Shown: one piece after another, positions 7,958-16,774 of the stretch
Numbering within the stretch: the stretch's first letter is position 1
Layout: every line of letters starts with the position of its first letter
Assembly (NCBI GenBank): GCA_016223165.1
Contig: JACRPO010000005.1
Span: forward strand, 806,001-870,000
Direction: 5' to 3'
Source: Burkholderiales bacterium
GTDB taxonomy: Bacteria; Pseudomonadota; Gammaproteobacteria; Burkholderiales; Burkholderiaceae_C
Length of the DNA stretch: 64,000 nucleotides
Program-made: the position numbers and the translations under genes
The notes under the pieces: generated by a model
The model's input: the letters and a program-made list of their open reading frames with translations, nothing else
Database searches by the model: none
Told to the model about the DNA's origin: nothing

Positions 7958-9115
7958 GTGAAGGAGCGCGGCGTGCAGCTGCAGTACCGCTTCGGCGCCG
8001 GCGACGCCCAGCGCGGCGCGGCCATCGACAACCCGCTGTTCGACCTGCTGTCGGCGCTCGCCGAAGCCGGTTCGATCCAGCGCGCCGCGCTGCGCCTCGG
8101 GCAGAGCTACCGGCACCTGTGGGGGTCGCTGAAGAACTGGGAAGCGACGCTCGGCGAGCCACTCGTGCACTGGGTGCGAGGGCAGCCGGCGCGGCTGACG
8201 CCGTTCGCCGAGCGGCTGCTGTGGGCCGAGCGGCGCGCCCGCGCCCGCCTGGCGCCGCACATCGAGGCGCTGCGCGGCGAACTGCAGCTCGTGCTCGACG
8301 AGGCGATGGACGGCTCGCGGCAGGTGCTGCGCGTGCACGCCAGCCACGACCTGGCGCTGCCGGCGCTGCAGGCGCTGGCCGGCAGCGGGCAGGGCCTGCA
8401 CATCGAGCTGCGCTTTGCCGGCAGCCTCGATGCGCTGCGCGCGCTCGCCGAGGGCCGCTGCCTCGTCGCCGGCTTCCACGTGCCGCTGCTCGTGGAACGC
8501 GTGCAGCACTACGCGCGCGCCCTCAAGCCGCTGCTCGTGCCCGGGCGCCACAAGCTCATCGCGTGCATGCGCCGGCGCCAGGGGCTCATCGTGGCGGCAG
8601 GCAACCCGCTGCACCTGTCGGGCTGGGCGGACCTGCGGCGTGGCGAAGCCGGCGCGCGCCCGCGCTTCGCCAGCCGCGAAGAAGGCTCGGGCACCGAGCT
8701 GCTCGCTCGCCACCTCGCCGATGCCGCCGGCGTGGACATCGCCGCGCTGCACGTGGTGGCGCAGGAGAACAGCCACCTCGCGGTGGCGCACGCGGTGGCC
8801 GAGGGGCGCGCCGATGCGGCGCTCGGGCTCGAGGCCGCGGCCGCATCGCTCGGCCTCGGCTTCGTGCCGCTGGTGGAGGAGGACTATTTCCTCGTCTGCC
8901 TCGCCGATGCCCTCGAACAGCCCGCCGTGCGCGCGCTGCGTGCCGCGCTCGCCGCGCCGGCCTGGGCCGAGGCCCTGCGCGCATTGCCCGGCTATGCGCC
9001 GAGCGAGCAGGCCGGCGCGGTGCTCTCGCTGACGCGCGCCCTGCCCTGGTGGCGCTTTCGCAGCGGGCCGCACGTCGCGCGCGACCCGGGCCCGCACGGC
9101 GCGGCAGGGAGCTGA
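7958..9115 (+). CDS. LysR/ModE-type HTH fused to a periplasmic-binding-like domain (possible tungstate regulator)
   Basis: 385-aa cytoplasmic regulator from GTG 7958. Residues ~20-85 form a ModE/LysR-style winged helix (LFDLLSALAEAGSIQRAALRLGQSYRHLWGSLKNWE). The rest, from about residue 120, resembles the binding-protein domain of molybdate/tungstate sensors (SREEGSGTELLARHL). It lacks the MOP/TOBE domains of true ModE. Single-component regulators with this make-up control tungsten or molybdenum genes in several bacteria (TunR-like; known). Its place at the end of the aor operon and near tup makes it the best candidate for binding the palindrome at 533-556. Specificity for W over Mo is inference. 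Confidence 0.75.
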   Translation: MKERGVQLQYRFGAGDAQRGAAIDNPLFDLLSALAEAGSIQRAALRLGQSYRHLWGSLKNWEATLGEPLVHWVRGQPARLTPFAERLLWAERRARARLAPHIEALRGELQLVLDEAMDGSRQVLRVHASHDLALPALQALAGSGQGLHIELRFAGSLDALRALAEGRCLVAGFHVPLLVERVQHYARALKPLLVPGRHKLIACMRRRQGLIVAAGNPLHLSGWADLRRGEAGARPRFASREEGSGTELLARHLADAAGVDIAALHVVAQENSHLAVAHAVAEGRADAALGLEAAAASLGLGFVPLVEEDYFLVCLADALEQPAVRALRAALAAPAWAEALRALPGYAPSEQAGAVLSLTRALPWWRFRSGPHVARDPGPHGAAGS

Positions 9116-9203
9116 ACGCACGCCCGCCGAGCCACACGCGCCACCGGCGCGGCCCCAGCGCACGGGGCGCGGCGCGACGCGAGCGCGCCACCGCAGCGCG
9201 GGC

Positions 9204-10241
9204 TCAGCGGCGCGGCGCCCCGAGCGCCTTCTGCTCGTACGTCGGGTACAGGTGCGCCACGTTGCGCACGTACTCGCTCGCGAAGGCCGCCCAGCCGCGG
9301 AACTCGTCCGGCACGGGTGCGCGCAGCACCTCGTTCATCTCCAGCCCCTGCCCGGCGTGGCGGGTGAAGGCGGTGTCGAGCCATTGCAGGAACCGGCGCG
9401 TCTCCAGGAGTCCCGCCGTGCCCTCGTGCACCGGGCCGTGGCTCGGCACCACGGTGCGCAGGTTCATGCGCTCCAGGCGCGCGAGGCTGGCGAGCCAGGC
9501 GTCCACCCTGGCATGCGGTGTCGTCGGCACGCGGCGGTGGAAGATCAGCCCGCCGACGAAGGCCACGCCGCTCGTGCGGTCGACGAGCACGAGGTCGCTC
9601 GCGGTGTGCCCGGCGAGCACGTGCCACTCGAAAGGCCGTGTGCCGATCTCGAACCGGCCCGATGCACTGGCGCCCGCGCCGTCGCTGCCCGCCGGCAGCT
9701 CGAGCGTGCCGTCGGGCGCCACGGTGGTCGTGCCCTTCATCCAGTCGCCGCAGAGTCGGTACAGGTTGCTCTCGTAGGCGGCGGCCTCGCGCGCGATGCC
9801 GGCGCGCGTCGCGGCGGTGGCGATGCGCGGCACATCGATGAAGCCCTGGTTGCCGAGGAAGTAGTCGGGGTGCAGGTTCAGGTGCAGCACCCGCACCACC
9901 GGCTCGCGCGTCGTGCGCGCGATGAGCGCGCGCAGCTGCTCGCCGTAGCGGCGGTTGGGGCCGGTGTTGACGACGAGCACGCCGGCGCCGGTGGCGATGA
10001 AGCCGGTGTTGATGATGTTGCAGCCGTTGCGCGGCGTGAAGTCGTCGTTGTCGCCCTCGACCACCCAGACGCCGGGCGCCAGCGCGCGCGCCTGCAGCCG
10101 GTAGTCGAACGTCGCGAGGTCGGCGCGTGCCGCCACCTGGGCCTGGGCCTGGGCCTGGGCGTGCGCGAGGCCGCAGCCGCCGGCCGCGATCGCCGCGAAG
10201 AGCCAGCCCACGGGCCGCATAGGCCGCGCATGCCCTTTCAC
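9204..10241 (-). CDS. Quinoprotein relay system metallo-beta-lactamase-fold hydrolase
   Basis: Exported metallo-hydrolase-fold protein, 345 aa from GTG 10241, which overlaps the stop of the upstream SoxYZ-like gene (GTGA). An ATG at 10220 is an alternative. The signal peptide ends after GCGLAHA and is followed by an AQAQAQAQ repeat. Metal-binding positions of the fold appear as HLNLHPDYFLG, LAGHTASD and VVPSHGPVH, somewhat different from the standard HxHxDH. Proteins of this type occur beside SoxYZ-like carriers in PQQ-dehydrogenase loci (family knowledge). The substrate is unknown. Confidence 0.8.
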   Translation of the reverse strand: MKGHARPMRPVGWLFAAIAAGGCGLAHAQAQAQAQVAARADLATFDYRLQARALAPGVWVVEGDNDDFTPRNGCNIINTGFIATGAGVLVVNTGPNRRYGEQLRALIARTTREPVVRVLHLNLHPDYFLGNQGFIDVPRIATAATRAGIAREAAAYESNLYRLCGDWMKGTTTVAPDGTLELPAGSDGAGASASGRFEIGTRPFEWHVLAGHTASDLVLVDRTSGVAFVGGLIFHRRVPTTPHARVDAWLASLARLERMNLRTVVPSHGPVHEGTAGLLETRRFLQWLDTAFTRHAGQGLEMNEVLRAPVPDEFRGWAAFASEYVRNVAHLYPTYEQKALGAPRR

Positions 10242-10999
10242 TGCACGCGGCTCCGGATGCGGTTGCCGTTGTTGTCGGTGCCGACGATGTGCACGCCGCC
10301 GCGCGGCGGCGTCGCGAAGTCGAACGAGAACACCGGGTTCTCCGACAGCGGCTCGAAGCCCTGCAGCCGCGCCAGCTCGCGGTCGTCGCCGTCGCGCAGC
10401 GTGAGCCGGTTCAGATAGAAGGCGGGAATGCCGGCGACGAGGCCGGTGTCCATCGGGTGCATGATCTTCACGCGCAGGCGCGAGGCCCCGGGCGCGGTTG
10501 TGAAGAGCTTGCCGCTCACCTCGCCCAGCGTGCGCGACCAGGTGCCGTCGTTGCGCGAGGCGCCGGCCACGGTGCAACCGCCGCCGGCCGAATCGACCCA
10601 GGTGCCACCCACCACCCAGCGCCCGTCGGCCAGCCGCGCCGCGGCGCGCACCGGCGAGGCCTGCTCGAGCTTGAAGCGGAAGGCGAGTGCCGGCAGCGCC
10701 AGCACCGGCTCGTAGCTCAGCACCTTGCGGATCGGATTGCGGTCGACGAGCACGACGATCTCGGCGACGCGGCCAAGCGTTGGGTCGACGCGCACGCTGA
10801 TCGGCACGTTCATCGGGTCCTCGGCGAAGGCCGGCCCCAAGACGCCGACGCGGGCATCGAAGGCCACGCGCGCACGGCGGCCGAGGAACTCACGCCGCAT
10901 GTCGGGCCACGGGTGCGACTTGAACGGATCGCCCTCGAAGGCATCGGCGGCGAAGGCATCGGCGGCGAATACGAGCGAAGACGCCGGCGCGATCGCCAC
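10238..10999 (-). CDS. Quinoprotein dehydrogenase-associated SoxYZ-like carrier
   Basis: About 253 aa from GTG 10999. The start is unsure because the frame is open into the upstream gene without ATG, and a CTG at 11137 would give 299 aa with a fuller signal peptide. The mature part has a SoxY-like half with the GGGCTVA motif (Cys as carrier thiol in related proteins) and a SoxZ-like half with RVKIMHPMDTG and a C-terminal beta sandwich. It sits between PqqU and the metallo-hydrolase on the same strand, the trio typical of a PQQ relay system. Expected to be periplasmic. No other sox genes are present, so thiosulfate oxidation is unlikely. Confidence 0.8.
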   Translation of the reverse strand: MAIAPASSLVFAADAFAADAFEGDPFKSHPWPDMRREFLGRRARVAFDARVGVLGPAFAEDPMNVPISVRVDPTLGRVAEIVVLVDRNPIRKVLSYEPVLALPALAFRFKLEQASPVRAAARLADGRWVVGGTWVDSAGGGCTVAGASRNDGTWSRTLGEVSGKLFTTAPGASRLRVKIMHPMDTGLVAGIPAFYLNRLTLRDGDDRELARLQGFEPLSENPVFSFDFATPPRGGVHIVGTDNNGNRIRSRVQ

Positions 11000-11138
11000 G
11001 CAGAGCGCGAGCCGGGCGAGGGCCGCGCGCCGCCGAACCTCGCCAGCTTCGGCAGGGTCGGCAGGGCCGGCAGGACCCCGCCGGCTCGCAGCGACCGCGA
11101 ACCTCCTCGGACGGCGGCGAGCGTGGATGTTGTTCAGC

Positions 11139-13493
11139 TCAGGGCCCCACCAGCCGCAGCGAGACGCCGAAGGCCCGCGGCGCGCCGGTCTCGAAGTAGC
11201 GCGCATTGGCCTCGTTGACGATGACGCTGCCGGCATAACGCTTGTCCTGCACGTTGTCGACGCGCACCAGCCACTCGGCCGACCAGCCGCCGCCGAGCAG
11301 CGCGGCGGCCGACACGCGATGGCTCCAGCGCAGCCCGAGCAGCGTGTAGGGCGCGGCCGCCTCGGTGTTGCGGTCGTTGGCCATGAGCGCACGCGCGTGG
11401 CGCAGCTCGGCGCCGAACTCGCCGAGCGCCGCGTTGCGCCAGGCCAGCTCGGCAAAGGCGGTGCCGCGCTGCGTGCCGGCGATGCGGTTGCCGGCCGGCA
11501 CCGGCACCGTGGGCGCCGTGCAGGGAATGCCGGCGCAGGCGAGGAAGTCGTCGCGGTAGCGTGCATCGAGCGCCGTCGCCGCGAGGCCGGCGCTCCACGC
11601 CGGCAGCGGCGTCCAGCGCGCCGCGATCTCGACGCCGCGGCGCGTCGTGCGGCCGACGTTCTGGAACGCGGAGCGGCCGCCGGCGTTGGTGGCGACGCCG
11701 ATCTCGTCTTCGACGCGCACGTCGAACACCGCCGCGTCGACCTGCCACGCCTCGGCGCGCCACTTCGCACCGAGCTCGAGCTGCTCGCTGCGCTGCGGCA
11801 GCAGCGCGGTGTTGAAGCCGCCGCTGCCGTCGGCGCGATAGGCCAGTTCGCCCAGCGTCGGCGACTCGAAGCCGCGCGCCGCCGAGGCGTGCAGCCTGAG
11901 CCCCGGCGCGGCCGCGAAGCGCAGGCCGAGCACCGGGTTCGTGTAGCTGAAGCGGCGGCTGCCGGAGTCGTCGCCGTTGCTCAGGTAGGCGTCGCTCGCC
12001 GACAGCGTGACGCGGCCGCTGCGCACGCCGGCGCCGAGCGCCCAGGCCGGCGCGAAGGCCCACTCGGCCTGCACGAAGACGTCGTCGCTGGCGCCGCGGT
12101 TCACTTCGTCGCGGCGCAGCGCGCCCTGCACGCCGAGCACCTGCGCGGCGCCGGTGCCGCTGTAGTTCTCGTAGCCCTTGCGCTCGTCGCGCTGGCGGTC
12201 GGCGGCGAGACCGGCGACGACGTCGAGATCGCCGAGCGCCAGCCGCAGCCGCGCCTCGGCGCCGTGGAAGTCGCGCGAGAAGTCGATGATGCCGCCGCCG
12301 TGGCGGCAGTTGGCCGGCGGTGGCACCACCGTCGCGCAGGTGGCGGCGCTGCCCTGCGTGCCCGGCGCGATGGCCAGGAACTGCACGACGTCGCGCTGGC
12401 CGGCATAGAGCGCGAACTGCGCCTCGCGCAGCACGCCGCTGTCGTAGCGGTGCTGCCAGCGGCTGCCGAGCTGCGTCTGCCGGGTGGTCTTGCGGGTGTC
12501 GAACTGCGTCGCCTGCGGCGTCGTCTGCCGCGCATCGGCGTCGAACTGCGCCCGCGTCAGGCCGAGCGGGTCCTGGGCCGGCTGGTCGAGGTGATTGACG
12601 GTGACGAGCAGCGAATCGTTCCTCGAGGCCTGCCAGCCCAGCCGCAGGTTGGCCAGGCGCCGCTCGGCCTCGCTGTGCGGGCGGAAGCCTTCGGTCTCCA
12701 GGGCCGCCGCGCCGGCACGCAGGTCGAGCGAGGGCGAGAGTTGCGTCTCGCCTTGCGCGCGCAACTGGCGCAGCCCGAACGAACCGGCGTCGAGCGAGCC
12801 CTCGACGCGCGTGCCCTTCACCGGCGCGCTGACGAGCGAGATGACGCCGCCCGAGCTGTTGCCGTAGAGCACCGAGAACGGGCCGCGCAGCACCTCCACG
12901 CGCTCGGCGCCGGCAAGGTCGAAGTGCGACACCTGGCCCTGGCCGTCGGGGCCGCTGGCGGGAATGCCGTCGCTGTACAGGCGCAGGCCGCGCACGCCGA
13001 AGCCGGCGCGCGCGCCGAAGCCGCGCGAGCTGATCTGCAGGTCTTGTGCGTAGTTCCAGCGGTTGGCCGCCGAGAGCCCCGGCACGCGCGCCAGGCTCTC
13101 GGACAGGTGCACGAGTGGCCCGGCACTGCGCAGCTCCTCGCGACCGACGGTGCCGATGGCGTAAGGCGCATCGGCGAGCGCGCGCTCGAGCACGGAGCCG
13201 GTGATCACGACCTGCGCCACCTGCACGGGCTGCGGGCCCTGCGCGCCGCTGTCGGAGGCCGCCGTCTGCGCGAGGGCGGCGCCGGCCGGCGCGAGGGCGA
13301 GCAGCACGGCGGCGTACACGGTGGCAGAAACGGCGGCAGGCACGGCGCCAGACACGGCGCCATGTGCGCCCGCAGGCAGGGCCTGACCGCGCGCCGGCGC
13401 GCTTCGCGGGGACAGGTGCGCGTGGTGCGCGTGGTGCGCGCCGTGCGGACCGACCGGTCGGCACTCGCGGCGGGGGGAGGCCGAGGTTTGCAT
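11139..13493 (-). CDS. pqqU: TonB-dependent receptor resembling the PQQ transporter PqqU (YncD)
   Basis: 784-aa outer-membrane receptor with a long N-terminus (HAHHAHHAHL, then a hydrophobic stretch ending LAPAGAALAQ) and a plug domain. The plug segments LSESLARVPGL, NYAQDLQ, SRGFGARAGFGVRGLR, DGIPASGPDGQGQ and VEVLRGPFSVLYGNSSGG follow the E. coli PqqU/YncD sequence nearly word for word as I remember it. Later barrel segments (GVEIAARW, NVQDKRYAGSVIVNEAN) also match. PqqU imports PQQ (known). The next two genes and the dehydrogenase at position 1 are PQQ-linked, which supports the assignment. A metal or another redox cofactor as ligand cannot be excluded. Confidence 0.82.
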   Translation of the reverse strand: MQTSASPRRECRPVGPHGAHHAHHAHLSPRSAPARGQALPAGAHGAVSGAVPAAVSATVYAAVLLALAPAGAALAQTAASDSGAQGPQPVQVAQVVITGSVLERALADAPYAIGTVGREELRSAGPLVHLSESLARVPGLSAANRWNYAQDLQISSRGFGARAGFGVRGLRLYSDGIPASGPDGQGQVSHFDLAGAERVEVLRGPFSVLYGNSSGGVISLVSAPVKGTRVEGSLDAGSFGLRQLRAQGETQLSPSLDLRAGAAALETEGFRPHSEAERRLANLRLGWQASRNDSLLVTVNHLDQPAQDPLGLTRAQFDADARQTTPQATQFDTRKTTRQTQLGSRWQHRYDSGVLREAQFALYAGQRDVVQFLAIAPGTQGSAATCATVVPPPANCRHGGGIIDFSRDFHGAEARLRLALGDLDVVAGLAADRQRDERKGYENYSGTGAAQVLGVQGALRRDEVNRGASDDVFVQAEWAFAPAWALGAGVRSGRVTLSASDAYLSNGDDSGSRRFSYTNPVLGLRFAAAPGLRLHASAARGFESPTLGELAYRADGSGGFNTALLPQRSEQLELGAKWRAEAWQVDAAVFDVRVEDEIGVATNAGGRSAFQNVGRTTRRGVEIAARWTPLPAWSAGLAATALDARYRDDFLACAGIPCTAPTVPVPAGNRIAGTQRGTAFAELAWRNAALGEFGAELRHARALMANDRNTEAAAPYTLLGLRWSHRVSAAALLGGGWSAEWLVRVDNVQDKRYAGSVIVNEANARYFETGAPRAFGVSLRLVGP

Positions 13494-13607
13494 GGTGCCA
13501 ATGTCGGAGATGCCGCCGCCCTCGCCAAGCTAGGACAACCCCGCCGCACCTGCGCCATCGTGGAACAGCCCTCGCCGGCACCGAGCAGCGGCGTGACAAT
13601 GGCCGCG

Positions 13608-14444
13608 ATGAACGACGACCAGTTGCTCCGTTACTCGCGTCATGTGCTGCTCGACGAGATCGGCATCGAGGGCCAGCAGCGCCTGCTCGCCGCGCACGCG
13701 CTCGTCATCGGCGCCGGTGGGCTCGGCTCGCCGGTGGCGCTGTACCTGGGCACGGCGGGCGTCGGGCGGCTCACGCTCGTCGATCACGACACCGTCGACC
13801 TCACCAACCTGCAGCGGCAGATCGCGCACAACCTGTCGCGCGTCGGCCAGCCGAAGGCCGACTCGGCGCGCCAGACCATCGCCGCCATCAACCCCGACGT
13901 GCAGGTGCGCGCGCTGCGCCGGCGCGCCGACGCCATGCTGCTGGCGCAGTGGGTGGCCGAGGCGGATGTCGTGCTCGACTGCAGCGACAACTTCGCGACC
14001 CGGCACGCCGTGAACGAGGCCTGTGTGCGCGCCGGCAAGCCGCTCGTCAGCGGCGCGGCGATCGGCTTCGACGGCCAGATCTCCGTCTACGACAGCCGCA
14101 GCGGGAGCGGGAGTGGCAGCGGAAATGAGGGCGGGCCCTGCTACGCCTGCCTGTTCCCGCCCGGCGCCGCCTTCGAGGAGACGGCCTGCGCGACGATGGG
14201 CGTCTTCGCGCCGCTGGTGGGCATCATCGGCACCATGCAGGCGGCCGAGGCGCTGAAGCTGCTCGCCGGGGTCGGCACTTCGCTGGCCGGCCGGCTGCTC
14301 ATGCTCGACGCGCGTTCGATGCACTGGGACGAGGTGCACATCGCGCGCCAGCCGGAGTGCCCCGTCTGCGGCGCCGCCTCCGGGCGCGCGGCGCAAGAAG
14401 CGCAAGAGGCGCAAGAGGCGAGCGGCCGCGGCTCCGCGGACTAG
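13608..14444 (+). CDS. moeB: MoeB/HesA/ThiF-type adenylyltransferase
   Basis: 278-aa E1-like enzyme that adenylates the Gly-Gly end of MoaD/ThiS-type proteins. MNDDQLLRYSRHVLLDEIGIEGQ is the typical MoeB start. The nucleotide-binding motif GAGGLGSPVALYLGTAG and CYACLFP / CPVCG (zinc-binding cysteine pairs) are visible; the adenylation lysine lies in NLSRVGQPKADSA. ATG 13599 is a possible earlier start. A flexible GSGSGSGN loop and an AQEAQEAQEA tail look repeat-derived. A MoaD-like partner is encoded at 7306-7560. Whether it serves tungsten cofactor, Moco or thiamine is not decided. Confidence 0.85.
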   Translation: MNDDQLLRYSRHVLLDEIGIEGQQRLLAAHALVIGAGGLGSPVALYLGTAGVGRLTLVDHDTVDLTNLQRQIAHNLSRVGQPKADSARQTIAAINPDVQVRALRRRADAMLLAQWVAEADVVLDCSDNFATRHAVNEACVRAGKPLVSGAAIGFDGQISVYDSRSGSGSGSGNEGGPCYACLFPPGAAFEETACATMGVFAPLVGIIGTMQAAEALKLLAGVGTSLAGRLLMLDARSMHWDEVHIARQPECPVCGAASGRAAQEAQEAQEASGRGSAD

Positions 14445-14459
14445 CCTTCGGTGGCCGCG

Positions 14460-15284
14460 TCAGGCTGCCGGCGCTGAGCTCGGCGCGGACGTGCCCGCGG
14501 CCGCGGCGGCCGGCGCCGCTGCCTGCGGCGCATTGCGCTGGACGTGCCAGTCCATCAGGCGGCGCATCAGCGGCAGCGAAGCCCAGTGCAGCTGGATGAG
14601 GCCGAGCATGCCGTTGCGATGCAGCTCGCCGAGCACGTTGTCGGGCAGCACCTGCGCCTTCTCCTGGTCGACGGTGAGAAAGCCGTCGACGCTGTGCTGC
14701 CGCCCGCCGGGCAGCGTGGCGTCGAAGCGCATGTCGCGCAGCAGGTCGAGCTCGAGCAGGCGCTGGCCGAAGGTGCGCGTGGCCTGGATGGCGCCTTCCA
14801 GCAGTTCGAGGTGCTGCTTCATCGCGGTCAGCAGCTCGGCGGGCTGGCCCTCGGCGGTGAAGAGCGGCTGGCCGGCCTCGGTGTTCGCACCGGGCCACGA
14901 CATGTCGACGCAGATCGCGAAGCGCTGCTCGTCGACGCGGCCGATGCAGAACGGATACGACTGCAGCACGGCCGGCTTGTAGGCCGCGCGCCAGGCGCGC
15001 GGCCGGCCCGCCGCCTCGGGCTCGGTGAGGTAGAGGTTCTGCTCGGCGCTCACGCCGAGCACGGCGATCGGCGCGATCTGGTCGCGGCCGTCGGCCTCGC
15101 GGCCGGCGCGCACGAAGACGATCGGGAACTCCTTGCACACGTCGGAGAACTCGGTGGCGGCGACGAAGACGGCATTCAGGCGCGACGCCACCGACCAGTC
15201 GGTGACTGGAAAGGCGATCTTCAGCTGGCGGTGCTGCTGGGGGTCCAGCGGCACGGGCTGGCGGTGCAGGTGCGGGTTGATCAA
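14460..15284 (-). CDS. SapC family protein
   Basis: 274 aa. The start is TTG 15284, with GGAGAG six bases upstream and a 4-base overlap with the stop of the preceding gene. SapC-family features are KIAFPVTDWS near the N-terminus, FPIVFVRAG, LTEPEAAGRPRAWRAAYKPAVLQSYPF and DGFLTVDQEKAQVLPD. The C-terminal ~25 residues are Ala/Pro-rich. Some SapC proteins are linked to S-layer or peptide-resistance functions, but their biochemistry is poorly defined. No signal peptide is seen. It ends 15 bases from the convergent moeB gene. Confidence 0.8.
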   Translation of the reverse strand: MINPHLHRQPVPLDPQQHRQLKIAFPVTDWSVASRLNAVFVAATEFSDVCKEFPIVFVRAGREADGRDQIAPIAVLGVSAEQNLYLTEPEAAGRPRAWRAAYKPAVLQSYPFCIGRVDEQRFAICVDMSWPGANTEAGQPLFTAEGQPAELLTAMKQHLELLEGAIQATRTFGQRLLELDLLRDMRFDATLPGGRQHSVDGFLTVDQEKAQVLPDNVLGELHRNGMLGLIQLHWASLPLMRRLMDWHVQRNAPQAAAPAAAAAGTSAPSSAPAA

Positions 15285-16606
15285 GAAGTCTCTCCGGCGA
15301 TGCTGGGAATGGACGAGGGGTGGCTTTCGAGCGGCGAGACGAGCACCTTGTCGACGCGCTTGCCGTCGAGGTCGACGACCTCGAAGCGCCAGCCGCTCCA
15401 CTGCACGGCGTCGGTGGTGTGCGGCAGCCGCCCGAGCAGGAGCATGATCATGCCAGCGAGCGTGTTGTAGCGGCCGCGGTCCTCCTCGGGCAGTTCCCTG
15501 ATCTCGAGCCGGTCCTTCAGCTCGGGCACCGGGATCAGGCCGTCCATCAGCCAGCTGCCGTCGGCGCGCCGCACCGCCCAGGCATCGTCGTCGGCGGGCG
15601 TCGCGAACTCGCCGGCGATGGCTTCGAGCAGGTCGCGCTCGGTGATCACGCCCTGCACGGCGCCGTACTCGTCGACGACGAAGACGAGGTCGGTGCGGCT
15701 GCGCCGGAAGTGGTCGAGCAGCTCCATGCCCGAGAGCGTCTCGGGCACGAAGATCGGCGCCTCGATGAGCGCGGCCAGGTCGGGCTGCTCGCCACGCGCC
15801 AGCGGCGGCAGCAGGTGGTGCAGGCCGAGCACGCCGACGACGTCGTCGAGCGAGCCGCGGCACACCGGCAGGCGCGTGTGGCCGCTCTCGGTGGCGCGCT
15901 GCACGATGGTCTCGAGCGGTGCCTCGAGATCGAGCCACTGGATCTCGGCGCGCGGGATCATCATCGAGCCGATCTGGCGATCGTCGAGCCGGAAGACGTT
16001 GCGCACCATCTGGTGCTCCTGGCGCTCGATGATGCCGGCATCGACGCCCTCTTCGAGGCTGGCCGCGATCTCCTCGTGCGTGACGGCGCGCGCCGTGTCG
16101 GAGCGGATGCCGATGAGGCGCAGCACGCCTTCGGTGGCCAGGCTCAGGAATCCGACCAGCGGCCGCGTCGCCGCCGACAGCGCCATCATCGGCGGGGCCA
16201 CGAGGCGCGCCACCGTCTCGGGATAGAGCTGCCCGAGCCGCTTGGGCACGAGCTCGCCGAAGATGATGGTGAGCACGGTGATGAGCACGACGACCAGGCC
16301 CGTCGCGATGTAGCCGGCGGTCTTGGTGCCGATGTCGAACCGCCCGCTCAGCCAGCTGGCCAGCGGCTCCGCGAACGCTGCCTCGCCGACGATGCCGTTC
16401 AGGACGCCGATCGAGGTGATGCCGATCTGCACCGTGGACAGGAACTTCGTCGGGTGATCGTGCAGGTCCATCGCCGCCTGCGCGCCGCCCTCTCCCGCCT
16501 CGACCATCACCTGCAGGCGCGCCTTGCGGCTCGCGGACAGGGCCATCTCCGACATGGCGAACACGCCATTGAGCAGGATCAGCAGGACGAGCAGCGTGGG
16601 TTCCAT
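15281..16606 (-). CDS. CNNM/CorC-type membrane protein with CBS domains (hemolysin-like)
   Basis: 441 aa from ATG 16606. An N-terminal DUF21 (CNNM) transmembrane domain has four hydrophobic segments (LLVLLILLNGVFAMSEMALSASR and others). Two CBS domains follow (QWLDLEAPLETIVQRATESGHTRLPV; LVFVVDEYGAVQGVITERDLLEAI), then a C-terminal CorC_HlyC domain. Proteins of this family act in Mg/Co efflux or resistance; the older name hemolysin is misleading. Translationally coupled to the SapC gene. It is unrelated in function to the metal genes nearby as far as can be seen. Confidence 0.9.
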   Translation of the reverse strand: MEPTLLVLLILLNGVFAMSEMALSASRKARLQVMVEAGEGGAQAAMDLHDHPTKFLSTVQIGITSIGVLNGIVGEAAFAEPLASWLSGRFDIGTKTAGYIATGLVVVLITVLTIIFGELVPKRLGQLYPETVARLVAPPMMALSAATRPLVGFLSLATEGVLRLIGIRSDTARAVTHEEIAASLEEGVDAGIIERQEHQMVRNVFRLDDRQIGSMMIPRAEIQWLDLEAPLETIVQRATESGHTRLPVCRGSLDDVVGVLGLHHLLPPLARGEQPDLAALIEAPIFVPETLSGMELLDHFRRSRTDLVFVVDEYGAVQGVITERDLLEAIAGEFATPADDDAWAVRRADGSWLMDGLIPVPELKDRLEIRELPEEDRGRYNTLAGMIMLLLGRLPHTTDAVQWSGWRFEVVDLDGKRVDKVLVSPLESHPSSIPSIAGETS

Positions 16607-16774
16607 GCGCACCGCACGGCCGGTTCGACGACGAGCAATCGTTCCGGGGCGGAGAGATAACCGGGGAGTGGCAGCGTAGCAGAATCCGTGCATGAAGCGC
16701 CCCCACGCCCACTTCGTTCACTGCCCCCCGGCGGGGCGTTCAGCGCCCTTCAGGCGGCCGGGCGAGCGCTGAAG

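Noticed and set aside
10725..14444. Very long plus-strand open frame of ~1240 codons over the PqqU gene
   Set aside because: Only the last 278 codons (from 13608) match a family (MoeB). The rest is an Ala/Arg-rich antisense shadow of the high-GC receptor gene.
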